Below, piece after piece: positions 8,394 through 17,199 of a stretch of 36,881 nucleotides of DNA. The stretch comes from JBAZDC01 sp041654595 (GTDB taxonomy: Bacteria > Pseudomonadota > Gammaproteobacteria > Burkholderiales > Burkholderiaceae_B), in contig CAZKBT010000033.1 of assembly GCA_964551305.1 (NCBI GenBank), positions 1 through 36,881 on the forward strand, in the 5' to 3' direction. Within the stretch, counting starts at the first letter, position 1, and every line of letters starts with the position of its first letter. Under the pieces are notes generated by a model that saw only the letters and a list, made by a program, of their open reading frames with translations, did not search any database and was not told the origin of the DNA. The position numbers and the translations under genes were made by a program.

Positions 8394-8438
8394 ATGATAT
8401 CTAGAAAAATGATACACCACAAAATAATTTCATCTCAA
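8394..8438 (-). promoter_or_regulatory. Two candidate tandem promoters for ehuBCDA
   Basis: Read on the minus strand, TTGAGA (8438-8433), 18 bases, TATCAT (8414-8409) is one candidate. TTGTGG (8422-8417), 17 bases, TATCAT (8399-8394) is a second, so the -10 element is repeated 15 bases apart. The stretch is the most AT-rich of the core region. The MarR palindrome seen at 3242 is not present here. Confidence 0.45.
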
Positions 8439-8588
8439 ATCATATCGAATGCGAATTAATCGAGCATGGCGATATGTATTGAAAATGTAACGAAAGCGGG
8501 AGCCGATTCTGCTCGAATCGTGGCATAACGGTACTTTTTTGCCCGCGCAGGCTTGCCCAGCCTGAAAATTGTGCTAGGATTCATGACT

Positions 8589-8672
8589 ATGAACCGAGTC
8601 TTTTCCTTTTTCTTCTTTTATTTTTGGTTTCCGACACCTCTGGTGGAAGAAAGGGACTGCCGTACTCGCTAG
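8589..8672 (+). CDS. Aromatic leader peptide of the DAHP synthase attenuator
   Basis: A 27-residue open frame with AGGA nine bases before its ATG. Residues 5-14 contain seven Phe, one Tyr and one Trp (F-S-F-F-F-F-Y-F-W-F), the composition of a pheA/pheST-type leader peptide. It stops 18 bases before an intrinsic terminator that precedes a DAHP synthase gene. A ribosome that stalls here for lack of charged tRNA-Phe (or Tyr or Trp) would leave the downstream strand CTGGTGG free. The whole unit is a classic attenuator. An ATG two codons earlier is in frame but is only three bases from the ribosome site. Confidence 0.85.
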   Translation: MNRVFSFFFFYFWFPTPLVEERDCRTR

Positions 8673-8722
8673 AAATACCGAAACCCTGAAAAGCCGCCAG
8701 CAAACGCTAGGCGGCTTTTTTT
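8640..8722 (+). terminator. Attenuator: terminator hairpin with competing antiterminator strand
   Basis: The terminator is AAGCCGCC (8691-8698) against GGCGGCTT (8710-8717), prolonged inside by AGC/GCT with one bulged A around an AAAC loop, and followed by a run of seven T (8716-8722). The strand CTGGTGG (8640-8646), inside the leader peptide's coding region just after the aromatic codons, can pair with CCGCCAG (8694-8700) with one G-U pair. That pairing would destroy the left arm of the terminator, giving the antitermination state when ribosomes stall upstream. Confidence 0.85.
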
Positions 8723-8762
8723 GTAGTCGCCGGCAGCTAGGCAATTACTCTGGAGCAAAACC

Positions 8763-9842
8763 GTGTCGCACAACACCGATGACCTACGTATTCGTGAAAT
8801 CAAGGAATTGAGTCCGCCTGCCCATGTCATGCGGGAGTTTCCTTGTCAGCCGGCGATTTCCAATACCGTCTATAACGCGCGCAAGAGCGTGCACGACATT
8901 CTGCAGGGCAAGGATGACCGCCTGGTGGTCGTGATCGGCCCTTGTTCCATACACCGGGTGGATGCGGCCCTCGATTACGCGCGGCGCCTGGTCGAGCAGC
9001 GCGCGCGCTTTGCGGACGAGCTCGAAGTGATTATGCGCGTGTATTTCGAAAAGCCCCGCACGACCGTGGGCTGGAAGGGCCTGATCAATGATCCCGGCCT
9101 GGACGGCAGTTTCAATATCAACCAGGGCCTGCGCACCGCCCGCGAATTGCTGATCAACGTCAATACGCTGGGCTTGCCCGCGGGCTGCGAGTTCCTGGAC
9201 ATGATCACGCCCCAGTACATTGCGGATCTGGTTTCCTGGGGCGCCATCGGCGCGCGCACCACCGAAAGCCAGGTCCACCGCGAATTGGCATCGGGCTTGT
9301 CGTGTCCGGTGGGCTTCAAGAACGGCACGGACGGCAACATCAAGATCGCCACCGACGCCATCAAAGCGGCATCGCAGCCGCATCATTTCTTGTCGGTGAC
9401 CAAGGGCGGCCATTCCGCCATCGTGTCGACTGCGGGCAACGACGATTGCCATCTGATCCTGCGCGGCGGCAAGGAGCCGAACTACAGCGCGGCGCACGTC
9501 GAGGAGTCATGCGGCCTGCTGCAAAAATCGGGTTTGCGGGCCAAGCTGATGGTCGATGCCAGCCATGCCAACAGCAACAAGGACTATCGCAGGCAGCCGT
9601 TGGTGCTCGAGGACATCGCCGCGCAAATGGAGGCCGGCGAAGACCGTATTTTCGGCGTCATGGTGGAAAGCAATCTGGTGGGCGGCCGCCAGGATCTGGT
9701 GCCCGGCCAGCCGTCGGTGTACGGCCAGAGCATTACCGATGGCTGCATAGACTGGGATGCGTCCGTGCAAGTGCTGGAGCGCCTGGCCCGAGCGGTGCGC
9801 GCGCGACGTCAGTCGTGCGGGCCGAAAGCGGCGGCGGCCTAA
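8763..9842 (+). CDS. aroG: 3-deoxy-7-phosphoheptulonate (DAHP) synthase, type I
   Basis: It catalyses the first step of the shikimate pathway, phosphoenolpyruvate plus erythrose 4-phosphate to DAHP. The 359 residues match the type I alpha (AroF/G/H) family: VIGPCSIHR near residue 57, EKPRTTVGWKGLINDP near 95, INTLGLP-type NVNTLGLPAGCEFLD, GARTTESQVHRELASGL, VGFKNGTDGN and the metal-binding MVDASHANSNK, all intact. The GTG start has GGAG upstream. Expression should be set by the attenuator 40 bases before it. The leader senses aromatic amino acids generally, so I cannot say from sequence which end product inhibits this isozyme. Confidence 0.93.
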   Translation: MSHNTDDLRIREIKELSPPAHVMREFPCQPAISNTVYNARKSVHDILQGKDDRLVVVIGPCSIHRVDAALDYARRLVEQRARFADELEVIMRVYFEKPRTTVGWKGLINDPGLDGSFNINQGLRTARELLINVNTLGLPAGCEFLDMITPQYIADLVSWGAIGARTTESQVHRELASGLSCPVGFKNGTDGNIKIATDAIKAASQPHHFLSVTKGGHSAIVSTAGNDDCHLILRGGKEPNYSAAHVEESCGLLQKSGLRAKLMVDASHANSNKDYRRQPLVLEDIAAQMEAGEDRIFGVMVESNLVGGRQDLVPGQPSVYGQSITDGCIDWDASVQVLERLARAVRARRQSCGPKAAAA

Positions 9843-9942
9843 CCGGGGCGGCGGGCGCCGCGATGCGCATGCTGGTCGCTCGATAAAGCTTTACACTTGG
9901 CCTGTTATGCAGCGATGAATTACAGGTTCGAGGAATGCTCAC

Positions 9943-11355
9943 ATGAATGCTCCCGTTATGGCCGAGGCCATGCGCCGTCCTTTGCCGGACGGCTTCTTGC
10001 AGGCGATCAAGGATGAGTTCGGCGATCGTTTTTCCACGGCCCGGTCCGTATGCGAACATCACGGCCGCGACGAGTCGCCGTTTCCCGAGATGCCGCCGGA
10101 CGGCGTGGTCTTCGCCCAAAGCACCGAGGACGTCGTCTGGATTGCGCGCCACTGCAACCGGCACAAGATCGCGTTGATACCCTACGGAGCAGGGTCGTCC
10201 CTGGAAGGCCATTTGCTGGCGATCCAGGGAGGCATCAGCCTGGACCTGTCGCGGATGAACCGAGTACTGGCGGTGCAGGCCGAGGACTTCACGGCTACGG
10301 TGCAGGCGGGCGTGACGCGCAAACAGTTGAATGACGAGATCAAGAATACCGGCCTGTTTTTTCCGATCGATCCGGGCGCGGATGCCAGCCTGGGCGGCAT
10401 GTCGGCGACCCGCGCATCGGGCACGAATGCGGTGCGCTACGGCACGATGCGCGAGAACGTGGTGTCGTTGAAAGTGGTGACCGCGGACGGACGTGTGATC
10501 GAAACGGCGACGCGGGCGCGCAAATCGTCCGCCGGCTATGACTTGACCCGCATTTTCGTCGGCAGCGAGGGCACGCTGGGCATCATTACCGAAGTGACCG
10601 TGCGCCTGTATCCCCAGCCCGAGGCCGTCTCCGCGGCGATCTGCAATTTTCCCGATCTGGACTCGGCGGTGCAAAGCGTCATCCAGGTGATCCAGATGGG
10701 AGTGCCGGTGGCGCGGGTCGAATTCATGGACGCATGGGCGGTCAAGGCCACGAATGCCTACAGCAAGCTGACCCTGAAGGAAACGCCCTTGCTGTTGTTC
10801 GAGTTCCATGGCAGCCCCGAGGGCGTCGCCGAGCAGGCGCGGATCGTGCAGGAAATCACCGGCGAGAACGGCGGCATGGACTTCGAATGGGCGAATCGGC
10901 CCGAAGAGCGCAGCCGCTTATGGACCGCGCGCCACAATGCCTACTTCGCCGGCTTGCAATTGCGTCCGGGATGCCGCTCCAGCACCACCGACGTGTGCGT
11001 GCCCATTTCCAGGCTGGCTGATTGCGTGGGCGAGACGGCCATGGAGCTGGACCGGGCCAGTTTTCCATATACGATCGTGGGCCACGTCGGCGACGGTAAT
11101 TTCCATGTGCTGATGCTGCTGGATCCGGACAACGCCCAGGAATGGGAGGAATCGCAGCAATTGAATCATCGCCTGGTCGAGCGCGCGATCGCCATGGGCG
11201 GTACGTGCACGGGGGAGCACGGAGTGGGCTTGCACAAGATGGAGTTCATGCAGGCCGAATACGGCCAAGAGGCGCTGGACTTGATGCGCAGCCTCAAGCA
11301 CGCGTTCGATCCCAACGACATATTGAATCCGGGCAAGATACTGCCCGCGGCATGA
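9943..11355 (+). CDS. FAD-linked oxidase, D-lactate dehydrogenase (cytochrome) type
   Basis: A 470-residue flavoprotein of the GlcD/LDHD family (FAD_binding_4 then FAD-oxidase C domain). The FAD-binding region shows IPYGAGSSLEGHLLAIQGGISLDLSRMN, GADASLGGMSATRASGTNAVRYGTMRENV and GSEGTLGIITEVTVRLYPQP. The C-terminal part has HVGDGNFHVLMLLD with the conserved histidines and GEHGVGLHKMEFM near the end. These fit enzymes that oxidise D-lactate or other D-2-hydroxy acids and pass electrons to cytochrome c or quinone. It precedes glcD with an ATGA overlap, so it is co-transcribed with the glycolate oxidase genes, of which it is a paralogue of GlcD. It is not membrane-bound by sequence. Confidence 0.85.
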   Translation: MNAPVMAEAMRRPLPDGFLQAIKDEFGDRFSTARSVCEHHGRDESPFPEMPPDGVVFAQSTEDVVWIARHCNRHKIALIPYGAGSSLEGHLLAIQGGISLDLSRMNRVLAVQAEDFTATVQAGVTRKQLNDEIKNTGLFFPIDPGADASLGGMSATRASGTNAVRYGTMRENVVSLKVVTADGRVIETATRARKSSAGYDLTRIFVGSEGTLGIITEVTVRLYPQPEAVSAAICNFPDLDSAVQSVIQVIQMGVPVARVEFMDAWAVKATNAYSKLTLKETPLLLFEFHGSPEGVAEQARIVQEITGENGGMDFEWANRPEERSRLWTARHNAYFAGLQLRPGCRSSTTDVCVPISRLADCVGETAMELDRASFPYTIVGHVGDGNFHVLMLLDPDNAQEWEESQQLNHRLVERAIAMGGTCTGEHGVGLHKMEFMQAEYGQEALDLMRSLKHAFDPNDILNPGKILPAA

Positions 11356-12863
11356 CGGCGAGACTTCAGATGCAGACGATATCGACCGACTCTCGCGTTG
11401 CGCCGCCGCCCGACTTCGGTGCGCTGGTCGCCCGTCTGTCGGGAGTGGTGCCGGACCATTGCATCCTGTCGCGGATCGAGGATACGCGTCCCTACGAATG
11501 CGACGGCCTGTCTCTGTACCGGGCCTTGCCGCCCGTGGTGGTGCTGCCCGAAAATGAAAGCCAGGTCGTGGCCGTCATGCATGCCTGTCGGGAACTGGAC
11601 ATACCCATCGTCGCTCGGGGAGCGGGCACCGGGCTTTCGGGCGGGGCGACGCCGCACGCGCAGGGCGTGCTGCTCGGCCTGGCCAAGCTCAATCGCATCG
11701 TGCGCGTCGATCCGGCATCGGCGACGGCCGTCGTGCAGCCCGGCGTGCGCAATCTGGCCATCTCCGATGCCGCTTCGGCCTACGGGCTGTACTATGCGCC
11801 GGACCCGTCCAGCCAGATCGCCTGTTCCATCGGCGGCAATATCGCGGAGAATTCCGGGGGCGTGCATTGCTTGAAGTACGGCTTGACCGTCCATAACGTG
11901 CTGCGCGTGCGCATCGTGACCATCGACGGCGAGGTCGTCGAGCTGGGCTCCGAGGCGCCGGATTCTCCCGGCCTGGACCTGCTCTCGGTCTTCATCGGCT
12001 CGGAAGGCATGCTGGGCATCGTGACCGAAATCACGGTCAGGCTCATTCCCAAGCCTGCCACCGCGCGCGTGATCATGGCCAGTTTCGACGCGGTCGACAA
12101 AGCCGGCCAAGCCGTGACGGACATCATTGCGGCGGGCATCATTCCCGCGGGCCTGGAAATGATGGACAAGCGCGCCGTCCACATGGTGGAGCCCTTCGTT
12201 CGCGCCGGCTACGACCTCGACGCGCAAGCCATCCTGCTGTGCGAGTCCGACGGCACGCGCGAAGAGGTCGACGATGAGATTCAGCGCATGGAGGCGGTGT
12301 TTCGCCGGGCGGGCGCCACGCGCTTGCAGGTATCGGCCAGCGAGCGCGAGCGCATGCTGTTCTGGGCGGGACGCAAGAACGCATTCCCCGCCGCGGGCCG
12401 GGTCTCGCCCGATTACTATTGCATGGACGGCACCATTCCGCGCCGCAGTCTGAGCCGGGTCCTGACCTCGATCGAGGCGATGGAAGAGCGGTTCGGCCTG
12501 CGCTGCGCCAACGTTTTTCACGCGGGCGACGGCAATCTGCATCCCTTGATCATGTTCGATTCCAACAAGCCGGACGAAGTCGAGCGCGCGGATCGATTCG
12601 GCGTGGCCATACTGGAGCTGTGCGTGCAAGTCGGCGGCACGATAACCGGTGAGCACGGCGTGGGCCTGGAAAAAATCAATCAGATGTGCAGCCAGTTTTC
12701 GCGGGACGAGCTCGATGCCTTCGGCGCCGTGAAGCGGGCCTTCGATCCCCATGGACTCTTGAATCCGGAAAAGGTGATACCCACCCTGGCGCGCTGCGCC
12801 GAGTACGGAAAGATGCACGTGCATGGAGGCGAAATCCGCTTTCCGGAGTTGGAACGTTTTTGA
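11352..12863 (+). CDS. glcD: Glycolate oxidase subunit GlcD
   Basis: The FAD-binding catalytic subunit of glycolate oxidase, 503 residues (family about 499). It shows VARGAGTGLSGGATP (FAD pyrophosphate loop), DPSSQIACSIGGNIAENSGGVHCLKYGLT, GSEGMLGIVTEITVRLIP, and the C-terminal VFHAGDGNLHPLIMFD and GEHGVGLEKINQM motifs. The enzyme oxidises glycolate (and often D-lactate) to glyoxylate with electrons going to quinone through GlcE and GlcF. ATG 11352 overlaps the previous stop as ATGA; ATG 11370 is a possible alternative that removes six residues. GlcE follows after five bases. Confidence 0.93.
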   Translation: MTARLQMQTISTDSRVAPPPDFGALVARLSGVVPDHCILSRIEDTRPYECDGLSLYRALPPVVVLPENESQVVAVMHACRELDIPIVARGAGTGLSGGATPHAQGVLLGLAKLNRIVRVDPASATAVVQPGVRNLAISDAASAYGLYYAPDPSSQIACSIGGNIAENSGGVHCLKYGLTVHNVLRVRIVTIDGEVVELGSEAPDSPGLDLLSVFIGSEGMLGIVTEITVRLIPKPATARVIMASFDAVDKAGQAVTDIIAAGIIPAGLEMMDKRAVHMVEPFVRAGYDLDAQAILLCESDGTREEVDDEIQRMEAVFRRAGATRLQVSASERERMLFWAGRKNAFPAAGRVSPDYYCMDGTIPRRSLSRVLTSIEAMEERFGLRCANVFHAGDGNLHPLIMFDSNKPDEVERADRFGVAILELCVQVGGTITGEHGVGLEKINQMCSQFSRDELDAFGAVKRAFDPHGLLNPEKVIPTLARCAEYGKMHVHGGEIRFPELERF

Positions 12864-12868
12864 GGGAC

Positions 12869-13975
12869 ATGACGTTGGATTCGGCATTGAAAGACATCAT
12901 CGAGACCATCCGGCAGGCCAGGGCGGAGCGCGCGCCATTGACGATACGCGGCGGCGGCACCAAGGATTTTTACGGGGAGCCGGCGGGGCGCCCCGATCGG
13001 GCCGGCCATTCGATACTGGATATGTCGGCCTTGAGCGGCGTCCTCACCTACCACCCGTCCGAGCTGGTCATCACCGTTCGGGCGGGAACACGGTTGGCCG
13101 AGAGCGAGCGGATACTGGAAGAGCAAGGCCAGATGCGGGCGTTCGAGCCGCCGCGCCTGGGGCGGGGCGGCACCATCGGCGGCTGCGTGGCCGCCGGCCT
13201 GTCCGGTCCGCGCCGCATGGCGGCGGGCAAGGTCGGCGATTTCGTGCTGGGATCCGTGGTCTTGAATTCGTCGGGCGTGCCGTTGCGCTTCGGCGGCGAA
13301 GTCATGAAGAACGTCGCCGGCTACGACGTATCGCGCCTGCTGGCGGGATCCATGGGCATCCTGGGTCCGATCGCCGAGATTTCGCTGAAGGTGTTGCCCA
13401 AGCCCTTGACCGAGGCGACGACGCAGTTGGACGTCGGCCAGGACGAGGCGTTGGCGTTGATGAGCCGCTGGCGCGGCCTGCCGCTGCCGATATCCGCCAC
13501 GTGCTGGGAATCCGCGGACGGCGGCCAGGGAAGGCTGCGCGTCAGACTGTCGGGCAACGAATCCGCCGTGCGCTCGGCCCGCAAAACGGTGGGAGGCGTC
13601 GAGATCGATGCGGGGCCGGCCGGCGATTATTGGACCAGTTTGCGCGACCAGACGCATCCTTATTTTCAGGCCGCGTCGTTGTGGCGGGTCGCGCTTCCGG
13701 CGCGAGCGGCTGACCTGGAAGCGGGGCCCACGCTGATCGAGTGGCAGGGCGGCCAACGCTGGCTGTCCGATGTGCCGAGCGCGAACGCGCTCAGAATGCG
13801 CGTAGCCGAGCTGGGCGGTCATGCCACCTTTTATCGGTCGTCTGGCGATGCGCGCCATGGCGCGCCCGTTTTCCACCCCTTGCCCAAAGTCTTGATGGCA
13901 TTGAACAGACGACTCAAGCAAAGCATGGATCCCGAAGGCATTTTCAACCCCGAGCGGCTTTTTACCGGACTGTGA
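12869..13975 (+). CDS. glcE: Glycolate oxidase FAD-binding subunit GlcE
   Basis: A 368-residue protein with a single FAD_binding_4 domain: IRGGGTKDFYG near residue 26, RLGRGGTIGGCVAAGLSGPRR and GEVMKNVAGYDVSRLLAGSMG; the MKNVAGYD motif is characteristic of GlcE. The C-terminus (KQSMDPEGIFNPERLF) retains the family ending. GAGG lies five bases before the ATG. Between GlcD and GlcF it completes the glcDEF order known from Escherichia coli. Confidence 0.92.
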   Translation: MTLDSALKDIIETIRQARAERAPLTIRGGGTKDFYGEPAGRPDRAGHSILDMSALSGVLTYHPSELVITVRAGTRLAESERILEEQGQMRAFEPPRLGRGGTIGGCVAAGLSGPRRMAAGKVGDFVLGSVVLNSSGVPLRFGGEVMKNVAGYDVSRLLAGSMGILGPIAEISLKVLPKPLTEATTQLDVGQDEALALMSRWRGLPLPISATCWESADGGQGRLRVRLSGNESAVRSARKTVGGVEIDAGPAGDYWTSLRDQTHPYFQAASLWRVALPARAADLEAGPTLIEWQGGQRWLSDVPSANALRMRVAELGGHATFYRSSGDARHGAPVFHPLPKVLMALNRRLKQSMDPEGIFNPERLFTGL

Positions 13976-13985
13976 GGCGACTATC

Positions 13986-15215
13986 GTGCAAACGCAATTA
14001 GCTACTTGGGTCCGCGATACGGAAATCGGTGACGATGCCGATCGGATCCTGCGCCGCTGCGTGCATTGCGGCTTCTGCCTGGCGACCTGTCCCACGTACC
14101 AGGAGCTGGGCGACGAACGCGACAGCCCGCGCGGCCGCATATACTTGATCAAGCAGGTTCTCGAGGGCGTCGAGCCCACGCGCGCCACCCAGCGGCATCT
14201 GGATCGCTGCCTGACGTGCAGGAACTGCGAAACGACCTGTCCCTCGGGCGTGGAGTACGGCGCCTTGGTCGATATGGGCCGCGAGATCGTCAATCGGAAA
14301 GTCGAACGACCGCTGCGCCAGCGTTTGCTGCGCGGATTGCTCAGGCGGGCATTGACCTCGCCCTTGTTCGGACCCGCCTACAAGCTGGGCCGGATGGTGC
14401 GTCCGATGTTGCCCGCCGTGCTCAAAGCCAAGATGCCGGACGTGCCGGCGGCCGGCCGCATGCCTGAAAATACGGCTCGCCATGCCACGCAGGTATTGAT
14501 GCCGTTGGGATGCGTGCAGCCGTCCATGATGCCGGCCATCGACGCGGCGACCGTGCGCGTTCTGGACGCCCTGGAGATAGGCGCGCGGCTGGTCGCCGGC
14601 TCGGGCTGCTGCGGCGCCATCAACCTGCACCTGGATGCGCAGGAGAAGGCGCTGGGCCAGATGCGCGCCAATATCGACGCCATGCTGCCTTTGCTGGAAA
14701 AGGGCGCCGTGTCGGCCGTCGTGGTCAACGCATCGGGTTGCGGAGCCATGTACAAGGATTATGCCCATCATCTGCGCCATGACGCCGAGTATGCGGACAA
14801 GGCGGCGCGCTTCGTCGCCTTTGTCAAGGACGTGGCCGAGATCGTCGCGCCGCACGCGGCGCGGCTCAAGTCCCGCCTGGGCGAGCTGCCCGCCCGTCCC
14901 GCGTTTCATCCGCCCTGTACCTTGCAGCATTGGCAGGGGTTGCGACCGCTCAGCGAACCCTTGTTGCGCGACCTGGGTCTCGACCTGCAGCCCTTTGCCG
15001 AATCGCATCTTTGCTGCGGATCGGCGGGCACCTACTCCGTTACCGAGCCCGTTTTGTCGGCGTCGCTGCGGGACCGCAAACTGGGCCATATCCGGGCGGC
15101 CGAGCCCGATTGCATCATGTCTTCCAACGTGGGCTGCATCGGCCATCTGCAAAGCGGCACGACGATACCCGTGCGCCATTGGATCGAAGTGGTGGATCGG
15201 GCGCTGAACGCGTGA
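13986..15215 (+). CDS. glcF: Glycolate oxidase iron-sulfur subunit GlcF
   Basis: A 409-residue iron-sulfur subunit. Two 4Fe-4S ligand sets are intact: Cys25, 28, 31, 35 (CVHCGFCLATCP) and Cys75, 78, 81, 85 (CLTCRNCETTCP). Two cysteine-rich CCG domains follow (GSGCCGA and LCCGSAGTYSVTEP), as in heterodisulfide reductase-like electron carriers. It passes electrons from the flavin subunits to the membrane quinone pool. It starts with GTG, with GAGG about nine bases before, ten bases after glcE. Confidence 0.93.
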   Translation: MQTQLATWVRDTEIGDDADRILRRCVHCGFCLATCPTYQELGDERDSPRGRIYLIKQVLEGVEPTRATQRHLDRCLTCRNCETTCPSGVEYGALVDMGREIVNRKVERPLRQRLLRGLLRRALTSPLFGPAYKLGRMVRPMLPAVLKAKMPDVPAAGRMPENTARHATQVLMPLGCVQPSMMPAIDAATVRVLDALEIGARLVAGSGCCGAINLHLDAQEKALGQMRANIDAMLPLLEKGAVSAVVVNASGCGAMYKDYAHHLRHDAEYADKAARFVAFVKDVAEIVAPHAARLKSRLGELPARPAFHPPCTLQHWQGLRPLSEPLLRDLGLDLQPFAESHLCCGSAGTYSVTEPVLSASLRDRKLGHIRAAEPDCIMSSNVGCIGHLQSGTTIPVRHWIEVVDRALNA

Positions 15216-15280
15216 TCCGGGTTTGCCGGCGGCGCGTCGGCCTTGCGGCGGCAGGGTCCGCAAACGACTAAAATATCCAG

Positions 15281-16396
15281 ATGTCTACTAGCAACGCATC
15301 AAAGGGGCGCGTCGTCATCGGTATGTCCGGCGGCGTGGATTCCTCCGTTTCCGCCTGGCTGCTGAAGCAGCAGGGCTACGACGTCGTCGGACTGTTCATG
15401 AAAAACTGGGAAGACGATGACGATTCCGAATACTGTTCGACCCGCCAGGATTTGCTGGACGCCGCCAGCGTGGCCGACCTGATCGGCATCGAACTGGAGG
15501 CCGTCAATTTCGCGGCGGAGTACAAGGACCGGGTCTTTGCCGATTTTCTGCGCGAGTACTCGGCGGGGCGCACGCCCAATCCCGACGTGCTATGCAATGC
15601 GGAGATCAAGTTCAAGGCCTTTCTGGACCATGCCATGGCCCTGGGAGCGGATCATATCGCGACGGGCCATTACGCCCGCGTCAGGTCGGTGGACACGCCG
15701 CGGGGCACGCGCCATGAGCTGCTCAAAGGGCTGGACCCGGCCAAGGATCAAAGCTATTTCCTGCACAGGCTGAACCAGCATCAATTATCCAAGACCTTGT
15801 TTCCCTTGGGCGAGCTGCCCAAAACGCGGGTAAGGGAAATCGCCCGCTCCCTGGATCTGCCCAATGCGGCCAAAAAGGATTCGACCGGCATCTGCTTCAT
15901 CGGCGAGCGTCCGTTTCGCGAGTTCCTGAACCGCTACCTGCCCACGCATCCGGGTCCGATGCTGACCCCCGAGGGCGTGGAGCTTGGCACGCACCAAGGC
16001 CTGGCGTTCTATACGCTGGGGCAGCGCAAAGGTTTGGGAATTGGGGGCGTGCGCGGCAAGCAGCGCGATGACGGCACGGCGGACGCATGGTATGTGGCGC
16101 GCAAGGATCTGGAGAACAACGCCCTGTACGTGGTGCAAGGGCATGATCACCCCTGGCTGCAGGCCCGCAGCCTGCGCGCACAGGACGTCAGCTGGATCGC
16201 CGGTCGCGCGCCCGACGAGGGCGCCTATGCGGGGAAGACGCGCTATCGCCAGGCCGATGCGCCGTGTGTGCTGCGTGACGTAACGGACAACGCGTTCCGC
16301 CTGGATTTTGAAAGTCCGCAATGGGCGGTGACGCCCGGGCAATCGGCCGTTCTGTACCAGGGCGACGTTTGCCTGGGCGGCGGTATTATCGTTTAG
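15281..16396 (+). CDS. mnmA: tRNA-specific 2-thiouridylase
   Basis: MnmA adds sulfur to U34 of tRNA-Lys, Glu and Gln using ATP and a persulfide relay. The 371-residue product has the PP-loop SGGVDSS (16-22), the nucleophile Cys105 in NPDVLCNAEIKF and the catalytic Cys205 in DSTGICFIGER. Length and both Cys are normal. It lies 65 bases after glcF, and its stop is three bases from the stop of the convergent GST gene. The mnmA, gst and purB order is familiar from Bordetella-type genomes. Confidence 0.95.
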   Translation: MSTSNASKGRVVIGMSGGVDSSVSAWLLKQQGYDVVGLFMKNWEDDDDSEYCSTRQDLLDAASVADLIGIELEAVNFAAEYKDRVFADFLREYSAGRTPNPDVLCNAEIKFKAFLDHAMALGADHIATGHYARVRSVDTPRGTRHELLKGLDPAKDQSYFLHRLNQHQLSKTLFPLGELPKTRVREIARSLDLPNAAKKDSTGICFIGERPFREFLNRYLPTHPGPMLTPEGVELGTHQGLAFYTLGQRKGLGIGGVRGKQRDDGTADAWYVARKDLENNALYVVQGHDHPWLQARSLRAQDVSWIAGRAPDEGAYAGKTRYRQADAPCVLRDVTDNAFRLDFESPQWAVTPGQSAVLYQGDVCLGGGIIV

Positions 16397-16399
16397 CGG

Positions 16400-17020
16400 T
16401 CAAGCGGCCGGCGCGGGCGGCATCGTACTGACGAAGGAAGGGCGGGCGTTCAGTTTTTCGCTCAGCCTTTGCAGATTGCCATGTCCGTTGCGCCAATTCA
16501 ATTCCGGGAAGCGTAGATCCAGCCAGCCCAGCGCACAGCCTACCGCGACGTCGGCCAGGCTGAAATTCACGCCCATGCAGAACGGCTGGTCGCTCAGGCT
16601 TTGATCCATGAACGCCAGCGCGGCTTCGATCTTGCCATGCTGCCTGTCCACCCAGGCTTGGCTGCGCAGTTCGGCCGGCCTGCGGTTGGTTTCGACGAAG
16701 GAAGCGATGGCCGCATCCAGCATGCCGTCCGCCACGGCTTCCCAACATTTCACCGCGGCGCGTTCACGTCCGGACTGGGGAATCAGGCGTCCCACGGGTG
16801 ACAGCGTATCCAGATACTCGACGATCACGCGTGAATCGAACAGGCTGCCGTGGTCATCCATCAGAAGGCAGGGAACTTTCCCCAGGGGATTGTGCTCTTG
16901 GATCCTGGTGTCGTCGGCCCACACATTTTCCTGTATGAACTCGTAGTCGAGCTTTTTTTCCGCCATGAATACCCGTACTTTACGGACATACGGACTTGTT
17001 AACGAGCCGATAAGTTTCAT
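16400..17020 (-). CDS. Glutathione S-transferase family protein
   Basis: A 206-residue GST with a thioredoxin-fold N-terminal half (residues 1-75, beginning KLIGSLTSPYVRKVRVFMAEKK, with Ser/Pro in the glutathione-activating region and NPLGKVPCLLMDDG-type binding loop) and an all-helical C-terminal half containing the FSLADVAVGCALGWLDL N-capping box. It resembles the YibF-like group, whose physiological substrates are unknown. There is no clear ribosome site before the ATG. It converges on mnmA and diverges from purB; a 179-base AT-rich intergenic region separates it from purB and probably holds both promoters. Confidence 0.88.
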   Translation of the reverse strand: MKLIGSLTSPYVRKVRVFMAEKKLDYEFIQENVWADDTRIQEHNPLGKVPCLLMDDHGSLFDSRVIVEYLDTLSPVGRLIPQSGRERAAVKCWEAVADGMLDAAIASFVETNRRPAELRSQAWVDRQHGKIEAALAFMDQSLSDQPFCMGVNFSLADVAVGCALGWLDLRFPELNWRNGHGNLQRLSEKLNARPSFVSTMPPAPAA

Positions 17021-17199
17021 TACTAAAGTAAAGTAAGGAGTTGGAAGCGAGAAAAGTATAGCAGGATACCCATGGGCTTTTCTGTAACGTAGGGCAAAAC
17101 CAACATGGAATGTCGGTTTTTGAAGAGATGTCGTGAAAATTCTCGCGATTCTCTCAATGATAGAATTCAGGCTTACTTTTCAATCACCCGTCATCATTT

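Noticed and set aside
11166..12887. Long minus-strand open frame opposite glcD (and another at 12680-14293 opposite glcE)
   Set aside because: Both mirror strong GlcD/GlcE/GlcF frames; His/Arg/Gln-rich shadow composition.
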